Assembly: GCA_037178625.1 (NCBI GenBank)
Contig: JAWZXG010000032.1
Location: 1 to 64,000 of the forward strand
Length of the DNA stretch: 64,000 bases
Direction of reading: 5' to 3'
DNA from: Skeletonema tropicum
Lineage: Eukaryota > Bacillariophyta > Thalassiosirophyceae > Thalassiosirales > Thalassiosiraceae
Shown here: positions 44,688 to 55,809 of the stretch, one piece after another
Layout: the number at the start of each line of letters is the position of its first letter
Position numbering within the stretch: the stretch's first letter is position 1
Translations under genes and position numbers: made by a program
The notes under the pieces: generated by a model
The model's input: the letters and a program-made list of their open reading frames with translations, nothing else
What the model was told of the DNA's origin: nothing
Databases searched by the model: none

Positions 44688-47600
44688 TTACCCAATAAGA
44701 TGGTGGTCAATAGCACAATTATCCATGATTGAAAGTGCAATTCGCTCCCTGCACTTGTTAATTGAGGCCTCATCATAATCGAAAATTGGAGCACAATCCA
44801 TTGCAATGAAGTCAGCAAATAAGCAAACAAACACCCCACAGTCCCATACATTTTTGTTATTGTACGCCTGTTGATGCGGTGTGTCTTCTGTGCAAAGCAC
44901 AAGACGCCATTCCGATATGTCCACGTCTGATCTGAATTGTCTTCTGTAATCATCCTGCAAGTACTCAAGAATTCCCTCCAAGTATTTCGTTCCGTTCCAC
45001 TTCAAAGAATCATAATACTGGATTCTTTTCTCGTCCATAAATGCTACAACGAGCGCCCAATGCGAGTTATTGATATTGATTGGAAAGAAGATACGTTCGA
45101 GTTTAAAGATATTCTTCCCCGGCGCATGCTTGTGCCATCTCTTGACATTTGAGTACTTGTACTTGCCTTTCTCATTGGCATTGCCATTCTTCTCATCGAA
45201 CAAATTTTGCACGAAGAACGAATTGAAGAAGTGGGATCTCCTGTGGTTGGTATTGCCATCATGCATGTTTTTGTCCCTACTTGCAAGACAAACTTTGAGG
45301 AAATAATTCACAATCTCATCATTAATCCACACCTTTGGCTCCAGTGTCTGCATTGATTCTCTGTGCACTTTATCACGGTCACTGCTTGCAAGTACATCAT
45401 ATAGATGTCCTGGCCCATAGATTGCGGTATCAACCAAATTTTGCTGTAAAGGAGTCAAGTCATTCTTTAGCATGTTGGCAGCCATCACAGATGCTCTTCT
45501 AAGCCTACGCATTGCCACTTCGTTCGAAAATGCCTCCTCCTTGTCTTTGTCCTTGTCTTCATCCATATTCAATTCCTTTGCAGTGTCCGTCAGTGCACAA
45601 CCATCAACTGCACCATCCTCTGCTCGAGGATTCAAAATATCCACGGGCATACCCTCTGGCGCATTCCTATTCACATTTGCATTCAATATCGTACGAAATG
45701 AAGAAGCGCTCTTCTGGATCACGTCACGAATAGACCCAATCCTTGATTGAATAATTTCATAATCGTTGATCTCTCTAAATCCACTCTGCTCGCAATCAAC
45801 CAATTCTCCATTGACAACATGTTTGACGATTTGAGCTGGATGGGAAGACTCCAGGATATCCATATTATCCATGACCAAGGTGAACTCTTCAGCATCATAA
45901 CTAGATGGTTTGAGTTCAATTACTGTTGCCACCCTAAGTGCACTTGGAGTGCCAGCCACAGCGATGGGGTGATAATATTTCAGGACGCAACCTGCCCGGA
46001 GTTCTTGGTAGGGGTATGGCTCGCCCCAGCTGTCACACTTGGCTGCAGTGTGTTGTGTCTCTTTCACTGCTTCTTTCTCTTTACTGCTTTGCTTCGCTGC
46101 TAGATTCACCACTTCGCCGACTGCTGACTTGTTGTCCAGAACCTGCTTAGCAGCAGGCTTCTTCTCATTGTCTGGAGTCGGTGCGTGAGTGTCAGCAAAA
46201 ACTTTGTCTTCGTATTCGCCAGGATTACCGCCACGCACTTCAATCATTGTCTCCTCCTCCAAAGTGCACTTCTTTCGTCTGCGCTTTGCAGATTGTATCT
46301 TCTCCTTTGTATTTGATGATGCGCAACTATAGTTGCCATCGCTACAGCTGTAGATGTCAACATCAACCGTCGTAGTCTCCTCTTGACTGCGCTTCTTTTG
46401 ACCAGCACACGGTCCCTGCCGTGAGTCAGATGTAGGCTGACATAACTCCACATCCAGAGCGTTAACGAACGAAGCAGAAGAATGTGGGTTGTTGGGCACA
46501 TCTGCGGCCGCAGGCTTGCAATTTGTACATTTCTCATTTCTGCCTCTTCCACCATGGCATTTTGAGGTGCAATAGTTTCCAACCTGCTTGCACTTACATC
46601 GACTACTTTTGGCACAATCACTTTTACACTTACAAGTCGCAGCTCCTCCACTTTTGTTATACAGTGCACTTGCCGTGGCAATAGTTAGAGCACTCCTGAA
46701 TCCGTTCCTGTCGATATCAATTCCAGCAATATCCGCATTCCAATTTGGCATAAAGTCAAGATTCTCTCTTGGATACCAGCCCTTCAAATGTCCGTCTCGA
46801 GAAGCAACTTGGTAACTCCTTATACCGCTGTTGCTCTTTGGTTGCTTGCACTTTGTTATCATTACAGGGAGATTTGGGTGATCTGTGGCAGCCCTCGTGT
46901 TGCCTTCCACTTGGATTGTGCACACATCTCCTACTCGGAGTTCCTCAACATATGTACTACATCTGCGTTTCTTGTTGACAGCAATAGCTTGCTTTCTTTG
47001 TGCTGCAGCAACTGCTGCCCTGATTACACCTCTCTCGGGCGTGTCACTTTCGTGATGGATTGAAGCTTTTGTTGGAGTTGAGGTGATGTGCTTATCCTCT
47101 GAACTTTTGACATTGGTGGATTCCTCTTTTGTAGCTGGTAGAAGGTCAAGGATAACCGGCTCTTCATCTCCTTCATTGCTCGTTCTGACAGCAACAGTCT
47201 CCAGTACTTCTCCTGCCATTGCAACAGCATCCACAGCTTTGGCTTCCAACTTCATCGGGCCCTCTGCTTCTGTGCCTCCTACTGCCATCATTGCACATGC
47301 TTCCACAGCGGCAGGCTTCATTGACTCCTCCTCCCCCGCATATCCTTCTCTTGCCATCGCAGAGGCATCTGCTTCCTGGATTACTGCTAGAATTCTGTCA
47401 TTAAAGTTAGGAGATAACTTATCTTCCATTGCGTGTTCCTCGTTCACAAAATCGAGAGCAGCCTGAAGACCATCTTCAGTAAGGCACTGCTCCAACACAT
47501 CCTTGCCCAAAATATCTGCTGGACAGTTGCCCTTCTTCTTTCCATAGAACACTTCATATGAAGAGTAACCGCCTTTAGACCGGGAGCAGCGTTTGTTGAT

Positions 47601-48799
47601 GCGGCGCTGTACGATGTATATTCCTGTTTCGGCCCAACATGTACTTCCAGTCTCCTGCATCCAACTTTGCAGTGATGTCTTGAATGGAGCATTACCACGC
47701 TCGATTTTACCTTGCGACTGCGGATGCCTGCTCCTACCTCTCACGATGTGCGTCTCTTGAAAATGTCTGCAAAGAGGAAAGACTAAATGAGTTGATGAAG
47801 TCAAGGCGAAACAAATATAATTTCATTGTAGCAAGTGACTTACTCGTTTACATACTTCACCGTCTCTCCAAGAAACTCTCCGCCGTTGTCAGATTGGAGA
47901 ATGTCAAAGTCTGGGAAGAAGGAGAGGATCTCAATAATAGCAATCGCACATTCCTTTGATGTCTTTGATTTCAAAGGCTTCGTTGCTCCAAACCCGCTAT
48001 GGTGGTCAACTAGGCGAAGGATCCAACAGTAGCCGCCTGGGTCCTGCTGTGATGTCATGTCGATCAAATCCATCTGCGCTCGCTTCCCTACAGTTACTGA
48101 TAATATCATTTTTAGGGGCTTTTGTTTGGCGGTAATCTTCCTAGTTTGAGATGCAATGCAAATGGGACATAAACCCACGGCCAATTCAACATCTTCTCTT
48201 GTGATGCCATACCAAGTCTTTGAAATGAGTTGATGGATCCTTCGTGAATCTATCCCATGACCTGACTCAATATGAGTATTCATAATGATTGCAAATATTT
48301 GTTCCTTTGTTGCAACTCTTAGGTTTTTGTTATTTTTCGTCCATCGGAGTGCTGTCGAGCGTGTCGTGTTGTCCGATAGGGTGTAGTTTTGATTCCATTT
48401 AGTGTGCAATGGTGAATGCCGCACTCCAACCACCCATCCCTGCAACACTGTACAAATATCATCATATTCTTGTTCTGTAACCATTTCCGTCCGCCTCTTC
48501 TTTTCACTTAACCCGACTTCGAGTAGCTCATAGAATTTCTTTTTCGCTGCCATCATAGCTGGTTCGGACAAAACATTACTTTTCGAGCTGTTGGAACGTA
48601 CTGTTCCATCTCCTGTCAAAACGGTATCAGACGATGCTGTGGCGGGCAGTGCAGGCAAATGAGGCAGTGCAGGCAAAAGAGGGTCAGGAGCTGCCGCTGT
48701 CTCCGCTGCAGCCAACTTGGTGTCTGACGGGATCTTCTCCATCATGTAAGAGGATTTATGAAGAGTTGTGTTGTGCGTGATACGGAATAAAGAGCACAA
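44688..48799 (-). CDS. Ginger-type integrase with CXC motif and Ulp1 protease, two exons, ~1344 aa
   Basis: Exon 1 is 48799-47844 and exon 2 47766-44688. The 77-bp intron 47767-47843 has a GTAAGT donor and a pyrimidine-rich acceptor ending TTTGCAG, and the join restores the frame in the middle of the integrase. Domains in order: an HHCC zinc finger (His176, His181, Cys211, Cys214); an rve-type integrase core with Asp244 (QMDLIDM), Asp304 (LQSDNGGEF) and Glu341 (SQGKIERGN), spaced as expected for DDE enzymes; an SH3/chromo-like basic segment; a Cys-rich CXC motif (CKCKSDCAKSSRCKCKQ); a long polar linker; and a C-terminal Ulp1/SUMO-type cysteine protease with His1221, Asp1238, Gln1284/1285 and Cys1295 (WDCGVFVC). 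All catalytic residues are present. The true start may be the ATG at 48745. Integrase plus Ulp1 protease is characteristic of Ginger transposons. Confidence 0.85.
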
Positions 48800-48889
48800 A
48801 CATTGTATTCTAAATTAGTGGCTGTGAGAGGGCTTCTCTATCTTTTTCAGATGTGCCCACGGAGGAGGCAGATAAAATACCCAAGGCCC

Positions 48890-49069
48890 GAGCTACGGGG
48901 CATTTGGTCTATTGGTGGTGGTGGCATAGCATTTAAGCCAAATGTATCCGATTTGATGGATTTTGTCCGATTTGGTCTTTTGGTTGTGTCATTTCTGCCA
49001 TTTGGCTAAATGGCGCACTTGGTTACCGCCATTTGGCTAAATGGCAGATTTGTTCTTTTGGGTCTAACA
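48890..49069 (-). repeat. Right terminal inverted repeat of the Ginger-type element
   Basis: It is the inverted copy of 41318-41470, with an additional tandem copy of a ~28-bp piece containing GCCATTT-AAATGGC. It ends ...GGGTCTAACA, followed by the GATC target duplication. It also contains the promoter side of the integrase gene. Confidence 0.8.
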
Positions 49070-49073
49070 GATC
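49070..49073. repeat. 4-bp target-site duplication GATC, right
   Basis: GATC here and at 41314-41317 flank the Ginger-type element. The matching stretch in the other Mutator-like inverted repeat (51279-51282) has a single GATC, which shows the pre-insertion state. Confidence 0.9.
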
Positions 49074-49241
49074 TATTCATTCCAATGAACCAATCCAATG
49101 GCAGAACCTTGCCCTACACTCGTAGCATCACCACTCTAGCCCTTATTTGGCCGTCATAGCTGCTATATTCGCCGAGAACGAGGCCCTCGAAAATTTCCAA
49201 TTGTGGCCGACGCCGAAATCCACCACTTTTAAACATGTCGG
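49074..49241 (+). repeat. Left terminal inverted repeat of the Mutator-like element, inner part
   Basis: It is the inverted copy of 51111-51278. It ends with AACATGTCGG, so the last bases include an ATG (49235-49237) in a position mirrored at the right end. Confidence 0.9.
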
Positions 49242-50562
49242 AGTCTTCTGATACAGATAATGATTCGGATGATGAATTTGACCCCTCAACGTCTACTCTA
49301 TGGATCTCTTCGACCTAGCAGCGACTGCATCGGACATTCGAGAGAAAATTAGGGGGCATCCAACCTTCCTGAGTATGCGAAGTTTCGCCGAGAAGGATTA
49401 TTGTTTGCTTAATGCAGAGCAGATTGATGCAGCTCTTGACGTGAAAAATGTCAATTGGGATGATTTCCATACGAAAGTGCTAGAATCCATTGTAGAGCAC
49501 AAGGGGAAGAACAAAACAAGCGCAACCCGTAATGCAGTTGGCCATGTGAACAAATGCTTCGAATTGAAGAAGGCCATATCTAGAAATAATACTCCTGAGT
49601 TTGCTAGAAAGAGCGAGCATCATTTAACCGAGTGGAGGAGCGCTGTTTTCACGTTCGCATATTTATTCATTGAGGAACTTGAACGCAGTGCCAATAGGCC
49701 ATAGACGATTTATAAAAAAAATTGATACAATTCTGGCGACGGCATGGGAGCCGCTTAATGATATTCATGCAGAGACAATATATTACATCGTCGGCGCTAT
49801 GCTAGAAGCGGCGAAGTCTAGCGAAGCAGAAGATGGAGGATAAGAGGACAAGCGATGCCCTGTGACATTCTCTAGGTGTGCTAATGAAACTACAGTCTTG
49901 TTCGAAGGTAGAAGCAACAGCTGCTGGTGCACCAACACGACGTGTTGCAGATCGTGAGGCTGTCTCCCTAAGAAATGCTTCAAACGAATTGTATGGTGTT
50001 GTGTGCAAATATGAGTCAGTATTTCGGGCAGTGCTCAAAGATGATGACATACAGATGCATGGAGAGGGTGTGTTAAGAGCTGTGAGTAGACTGTTGAGTC
50101 AGAAGGATGTACGGTTGAAAGATCCTCTGGACACTTGGGCGGACGAAAACGAAGTAATGAAGTTGTCCGTCTTCATATTGAATTATTAGATGAGCTACAA
50201 TTGGCGTGATACATGATCTGAAAAAGAGGGAACATGCGAATGCAAGAGCAGCCGAAAAGGAGTCTAATGAAGAGCACGAGGAGGACGGAGGAGATGATGG
50301 AGAAGACTCGCCGTCAATGTCAATGATGAAAACCCAACTCGTAGCACTTTGTAAGCAATATGGCTTGCCCAGATCAGGTAATAAAGAAACACTGCTTGGA
50401 CTCATTCGAGAGCATATGCAGACGAAGAAGGACAAAGACCAGTCTAATGAATTGGAGTCTGAGGATGCAGATGAAATGGCGTCAGATGTTGAGGCGGCTA
50501 TAGATACATTTGAGAAGGAAGTGTACGAATCATCATACGGCGAGGAGGAATATAATGAATAA
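49235..50562 (+). pseudogene. Decayed cargo gene of the Mutator-like element, SAP-domain C-terminus
   Basis: It starts at the ATG inside the left inverted repeat (MSESSDTDNDSDDEFD, an acidic beginning), then changes frame several times: a 134-codon piece at 49300-49704, a piece through about 49840, 103 codons at 49878-50189 and 118 codons at 50206-50562. The last piece has an acidic stretch followed by a SAP-type motif (TQLVALCKQYGLPRSGNKET, LLGLIREHM), a helix-turn-helix that binds AT-rich chromosomal DNA, then an acidic tail. No transposase motif is visible. The frame changes suggest a pseudogene, although undetected introns could explain some of them. It converges on the gene at 50827-51117. 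Confidence 0.55.
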
Positions 50563-50826
50563 GATTAAAATTGTATGAATTAGTACCAAATCATTTCCGC
50601 CGTTTGCTTTTCCTTTTTTTCCGTTTGATCTTTTCAACATCCAGTTCATTGCTATTACGTTGTCTTCTGTCCTACATTGCCGTTTCTACTAGCAGCCAAA
50701 TTTGATATGTACCACCATGTAGACCAGCCATGATGGGGTCTGTATCTTTCTTGGATGCATTTGGATTTGCATTTCGACTCAAATTGAAAGTCGTTTCGCA
50801 CGGATCTGACCCAAGGTGCATTTGGT

Positions 50827-51117
50827 TTATTGTGTGCCCTGGATGCTTCGGTAAATAATGTAGAGCGAGCACCACCGGCAAAATTGCTGATCACCCTTGC
50901 CTATCTTTCTCCATTCTCGCACTCGCTCGGCAGACGTCAAGTAAGTTATAGGTGGATGGAGTTTACCAAATCTGCTGTTGTAAGGGAACAAATTGACGAG
51001 GATATTCTCTTCAACCCCTACCCAATTGAGCCTCTCGAACCGATCAATATTCCCTGCCAGAATTCCGTGGAGTTGTTTGAGCGACAAGTCCTTTGCCAGT
51101 TCGTCTCCGGCCGACAT
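50827..51117 (-). CDS. Small gene starting in the right inverted repeat, 96 aa, unrecognised
   Basis: Its ATG (51117-51115) is the mirror image of the ATG at 49235, both lying in the last bases of the terminal inverted repeats. The product begins MSAGDELAKDLSLKQLHGIL and looks like an ordinary globular fragment (ITYLTSAERVREWRKIGKGD). The sequence behind the stop continues in other frames to about 50672 (LGSDPCETTFNLSRN), so a longer ancestral gene, now frameshifted, is likely. No domain is recognised. Confidence 0.45.
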   Translation of the reverse strand: MSAGDELAKDLSLKQLHGILAGNIDRFERLNWVGVEENILVNLFPYNSRFGKLHPPITYLTSAERVREWRKIGKGDQQFCRWCSLYIIYRSIQGTQ

Positions 51118-51422
51118 GTTTAAAAGTGGTGGATTTCGGCGTCGGCCACAATTGGAAATTTTCGAGGGCCTCGTTCTCGGCGAATATAGCAGCTATGACG
51201 GCCAAATAAGGGCTAGAGTGGTGATGCTACGAGTGTAGGGCAAGGTTCTGCCATTGGATTGGTTCATTGGAATGAATAGATCGAATTGTAGTGTCATGTC
51301 GAGAGGTTAATTAACACGGTGTTAGTTAGCGTGACGAATTGACCCCTTTTTGAAGCGTCAAAAAATTTCTCGAATGTCATTCTGGCGGGAACGGCACGTT
51401 TGACCCCCATAGTTATTCCCTT
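51111..51422 (-). repeat. Right terminal inverted repeat of the Mutator-like element (uninterrupted)
   Basis: It is 312 bp, the inverted copy of 41163-41317 joined to 49074-49241. It preserves the single GATC at 51279-51282 where the left copy carries the Ginger-type insertion. Confidence 0.9.
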
Positions 51423-51431
51423 GGTAGCGAC
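51423..51431. repeat. 9-bp target-site duplication, right
   Basis: GGTAGCGAC, identical to 41154-41162. Confidence 0.9.
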
Positions 51432-52753
51432 TAGTCAGGGCTATCTCCGTTGGGCACATATTTGGCTGATACATCATCATGTCATAAGTCAATCATTTCA
51501 TTGTTCTATCCCAAGCTCTTTAATGATTACGAGACAGATAAGGCCCTCGGACGGCCTCGATGTTATTGATGAATCGTTTTGTAATGTGGAGTTGTCAATA
51601 GAGATCCGATTCCACTGCTTACACTACCATCGGTGAACTCAACCTTGGCCCTACCGCCCAGCCCGACACACTGCCATTTTCTCGGACAAACTCCAATGGT
51701 TTCGGCATTGAAATCAATCTTACCACCGGATAACAACGAGACAACAAATATTTTATTTGTATTTGTTTGAATAGGCAGGGCCGTGGCTGGGTAACTCGTA
51801 GTTCGATTAAGGTGGAATAGGTTCATATGTTGTTTTCTATGAAGGCTGTCATTTGAATAGATTGGAGTGGAATCATCATCGGCTTTTTAAGGCTCTTCGA
51901 ATTCATTGAAGTAATGTTCGACGGACATATCTGCATATGATCACTGCTGGCATCGTTGGAATGTACACACTGAATTTTCTCTTCTGAGATGGATGTTTGT
52001 CTACATGAATATATGTCGAATGACACGGATCTGTGGGCCTCGTACATTATTATTATTCAACAAAAAGATATACACATCCATACCATAACTCAATAGTCGT
52101 TAATTCAAAAGTGTTTGGTGTCGGTAGTGCTGAAATATTTGTTATAAAACCATCGTTCATTGCTCAAGAGGAGTTGAGGATCCACATCCATGTGCACTAA
52201 TTGGCTTTTATTTTCATCGCATTTAAATATCGTTACATATCAAGCTGCAGCATACATTCATATATGTCTATATAAACATACCGAGCATTATGTCTCATAT
52301 ATAATAGCACCATGCGTAGTAAAGTACGCTAATCGGGCGGAAATCCCATGGTGGTGATGTGCTCGATGATCGATGGCGCCACTTTGGTACCGCTTCTTGG
52401 ACTGTTCCTACGTACAAAAAAAATTCCACATCATCGAGTTGAGGAGATGAGACAGCTATATGAGCCTTCGTGACCGCTTCAATGTTGAGAGACATGCCTG
52501 AAGATCCCGGCTGGCAGCGCAGCTGGCTACTGGGAGCCCCGAGCCTGCCCCGAGCCCGGATGGCATAAAAAACATCACCTTTTTTTTTTTTTTTTTTTGA
52601 TTAGATAAATAAGTGATTAGTTTAGGATGGTATTCAGGAGCTGTTACTGGGCAAGCTGGATCTGAACTTGCCCATTTTAGGTAATGAGAGGAGTGCAGTC
52701 TAGGTATCTCTAGTTCAGTGGCAAGTCCGCACTCCTCTTGTCACCTGTGCTAG
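51432..52753. other. Intergenic region upstream of the histidine kinase
   Basis: No gene is recognised. It contains the diverged AVSSPQLDD fragment near 52400-52465 (minus strand), an uninterrupted T run of 18 at about 52581, and a short inverted pair GAGGAGTGC/GCACTCCTC just before the kinase gene, which may belong to its promoter or leader. Confidence 0.4.
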
Positions 52754-55700
52754 GTGATGGTATGTTCCTCCTCCCTCCTACTCTCAACTGCCTCTCGACA
52801 GGTGAGAGTGAGAGTCCTCACTCAACCTGATGTTTTTGGCTTCTGGATACGATACTCTCTGAACAACCACAACACTCTTGCTTGTGTGAAAGCAAAGCAG
52901 CAGCCATCATCTAACATACACATGACGTCGTCCAACAACAACAGCCTCCAAGCCGCCATCCAATTCCTCTCCCTACCCAACACCTGCCCCCTCACCATAA
53001 TCGCACTAAATCCCCACACAGGCAAACCCATCGCAGTCAATTCCACCTTTGAACAAATCTTTGGATCATTTTACAAGTTTCAAGAATGGGAGTTTTGTAA
53101 TGCCGCTTGTGATGACGATGATGAAAAAAAGGAGGATTTGACAGGTGGTGGTGAGGAGGAGTCGAATCGGGGAAGGTTTCGTGGGGCTATTGAAAAGGTG
53201 TCGGATTCGCTTATTACCAGGTGCAATCATCCGAATGGGAATGGATCATCCGCCCATCACAATGATGTCACGGCGACCATTCGCAATGTGGAAATGCTGA
53301 CATTGGGTACCAACGAGGCAGGTTTACCAGTACGAAAGTATTTCGATTGGACTATTGGGAGTGTCAGGAAGGAGGATGCAGGGGAGGGTGTGGAGGCGGT
53401 GATTTTGTATGGGAGTTTGGTGAATGAGATTGAGGAGAGTAATCGGTGAGTTACGTAGAGTGAGAGAGAGGGTCATTTGTGATTATTTGTAGTGTTTGTG
53501 CGACTTGCTTTTTATTGCTTCATAATGCTTGTGCAAACTCTGACATAAATCTCTTCCACGTCATCATCATCATCATCTCTCTCCACACAGAGCAAGAGAC
53601 GCCGAACTAATCGACTTCTTCCAAAACGCACCCATAGCCATGCACTGGCTAAACTCCGACGGGACAGTCCTCTGGGCAAACCAAACCGAACTAAACGTCC
53701 TGGGCTACACCGCCGAAGAATACATCGGACAGCCCATCATGAACTTTTGTCCCGACGAAAAAGAATTAGTACTGGAAATCTTTCAACAGTTGGGGAGTGG
53801 TAATGCCATTGCCGATGTACCGGTGAGGTTTCGGACGAAGGAGGGGAAGATTGTTCATTTGTTGATCGATTCGAATGTTGCGTATAATAAGGATGGGAGT
53901 TTTGGACATACGAGGTGTTTTATTAGGGATGATACGGCGAGGAAGATTAGGGATGCGAGGGTGCAGTTGTTGCTTGATGAGAATGAACGGGTGAGTCTTT
54001 TGTGTGAATTTTGATTGCTTCTGCTCTATGATTTGTGTCTCTTTGCGTTTGCAGTGTTGGTTCCATCAATGTATAATTCGCATGCAATGTTGATTTCCTG
54101 TTTCTATTCCTAAATTCATTCTCCTTCTCTTTTCCCACGTGGCGGGCAGAGTCTAAGAATGCTAGACAACTTCCTCTCCCGTACCCTCCACCACATCATG
54201 GGACCACTTCATGCACTACGGGCTACGTGTGAGGTTGTTAGCGATCGGCTTCAAACTCAAAAGTTCGATGAGGCGGAACGACAGAAGAGCGTTGATTTGC
54301 TCGAGAGGGCATCTGACACCATTTCGGGGTGTGCTCGTATGACTGCGGATGTCTCGGACCTCGCACGTTTTGGTGAGTGATGTAATATAATTATGTTTGT
54401 GTTGATAGCATTACTGCTGCATGCAGGTGGTAAGGGTGAATGGATAGATATTTAACCTTTGTGTCAACCTCCCCATTTCTTCCACAGATGAGGGTGCACA
54501 GCTTCGCACTAAAATTACCCCTTTCAGCCTACGCAATGTCGGAATTGAAGCAATTGAGAAGATCAAGTTCAAAGACTTTCGTCTAAATGGAAGTGATGAC
54601 GGCATCACTGTATCTGTCAAGTTCGTTGGGGACGGTGGACCATCTGCGCTAAATACCGATCGGCAGGTCTTGTCGAGGGTGTTGGCTCACCTCTTGGAGA
54701 ATGCGGTTCGTGAGGTGAATCCTGGTGGGAATGTAACTCTACAAATTACATCATCCCCATCAAGGGAAGCTAACAACGTAGGGGCGGTTCTCGTGGAGGT
54801 AATTGATGATGGAAATGGTCTTCCATCTGGAACTTGTCTTGAGGCAACTACCAGTGGTATCGGCGGAGTCATCGGTGGTACACATCGCTACGCTATTGGC
54901 AACCATATACGTCAGGATGATCCTGATGAATTACAAAAGGCACGAGCAGAGATGGAAGAAGGACTTCGGAACCTCAAGCAGAACGGTGTTGGCGTTGGTT
55001 TGCCTGTGTCGTATCACCTGGTGCGAATGTTAGGCGGAGACTTGAGGCATGATGCAGAGTTCTTAGGTGGAACGAGGATTTGGTTCACTTTGCCAAACAA
55101 GATTGAAAATGGCGACAAAGATGATCAATTCGAGGTGCTCAAGACAGAGACAATATTGAAGAAGGGTCTTCCACCTACTCAAATCTCGTTTGTTCAGAGT
55201 GGAGAACCTGATACCAAAAAGCGCAAACGCGAGGATGATGCTGACTTTGGGAATTTTGTATCCTCCGATAGCTCTGCTGCAACTTCGAACGATGGTGATG
55301 ATATTTCTATGATAACAAGCGCTGCAAATGCAAAAGAAACTAATGCTGATTCTGTACCACCTGCAGCGGTTGCAAAATGTGGCGTCAAAGCTTCCATGCC
55401 ATTCTCTGTGCTCATTGTGGAAGATACGGACATATGTGCCAGGCTTTTGGGCATGCAGCTGAAGAAGATGAAATGTTCTACAAAACGGGCTGAAAATGGT
55501 CAAGTTGCTCTTGATATATTGAAGTCATCGATGCCAGGGCAGTTCGACTTGATATTGATGGATTTGAGAATGCCTGTTATGGATGGATTGGAAGCAACAA
55601 AGTTAATTCGAGAAGATCTAAAAATGATGGACATTCCAATATTAGCTCTCACGGGCGAGAAGAGGGACGACATTCAAAGTGAATGCGAGGGAATTGGATT

Positions 55701-55809
55701 CACTGACTTTTTCTCCAAACCTTTGCCCAAGAAGAAACTTGAAGAGACGATCGCAAAGTACAAGGCTTTGCGTGATGGAGTGCCAACCATGAGAGGAAGT
55801 CAACTCTAG
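52754..55809 (+). CDS. PAS-containing hybrid histidine kinase, four exons, 878 aa
   Basis: Exons are 52754-53445, 53591-53990, 54150-54372 and 54488-55809. All three introns (145, 159 and 115 bp) have GTGAGT donors and CAG acceptors, and the joined length is a whole number of codons. Exon 1 gives a weakly conserved, PAS-like N-terminus. Exon 2 carries a PAS domain (about 235-350, NAPIAMHWLNSDGTVLWAN). Exon 3 has the HisKA segment with LHHIMGPLHAL; His378 aligns with the phosphorylated His, but the next residue is His instead of the usual acid. Exon 4 has the ATPase domain (Asn510, IDDGNGLP at 544-551, GVGVG at 605-609) and a receiver domain with Asp797, Thr827 and Lys849. It should be a sensor that passes phosphate from His to its own Asp; the signal is unknown. 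MTSSNNNS at 52922 is a plausible alternative start. Confidence 0.85.

Larger units (their letters stand above)
41318..49069 (-). mobile_element. Ginger-type DDE-integrase DNA transposon, 7752 bp
   Basis: It begins and ends with TGTTAGACCCAAAAGA in inverted orientation, matching the TGTNR termini known for Ginger elements. It is flanked by the 4-bp direct repeat GATC (41314-41317 and 49070-49073). Inverted repeats extend ~150 bp inward (41318-41470 and about 48890-49069), the right end having an extra copy of a GCCATTT...AAATGGC segment. Both genes are on the minus strand: an integrase/CXC/Ulp1 protein (44688-48799) and a 556-residue accessory protein (42720-44390). Both reading frames are intact, so this may be a recently active, autonomous copy. 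Confidence 0.85.
41163..51422. mobile_element. Mutator-like element (non-autonomous), 2.5 kb without its nested insertion
   Basis: Its termini start with AAGGGAATAACTATGGGGG on both sides and are flanked by the 9-bp direct repeat GGTAGCGAC, the duplication length typical of Mutator-like elements. The right inverted repeat is 312 bp (51111-51422). The left one is 41163-41317 plus 49074-49241, split by a 7.75-kb insertion. Apart from that insertion and an 11-bp difference near 41192-41206, the two arms are close copies. The interior (49242-51110) carries a decayed plus-strand gene with a SAP motif and a minus-strand 96-codon gene. No transposase is recognisable, so it would depend on one encoded elsewhere. 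Confidence 0.85.

Noticed and set aside
45938..47466. Plus-strand frames of 70-127 codons inside the integrase gene
   Set aside because: Antisense shadows of the coding strand with low-complexity Ser/Pro composition.
47767..47843. Treating integrase parts as two separate genes
   Set aside because: A consensus 77-bp intron joins them in frame and restores the D-D-E spacing, so one gene is simpler.
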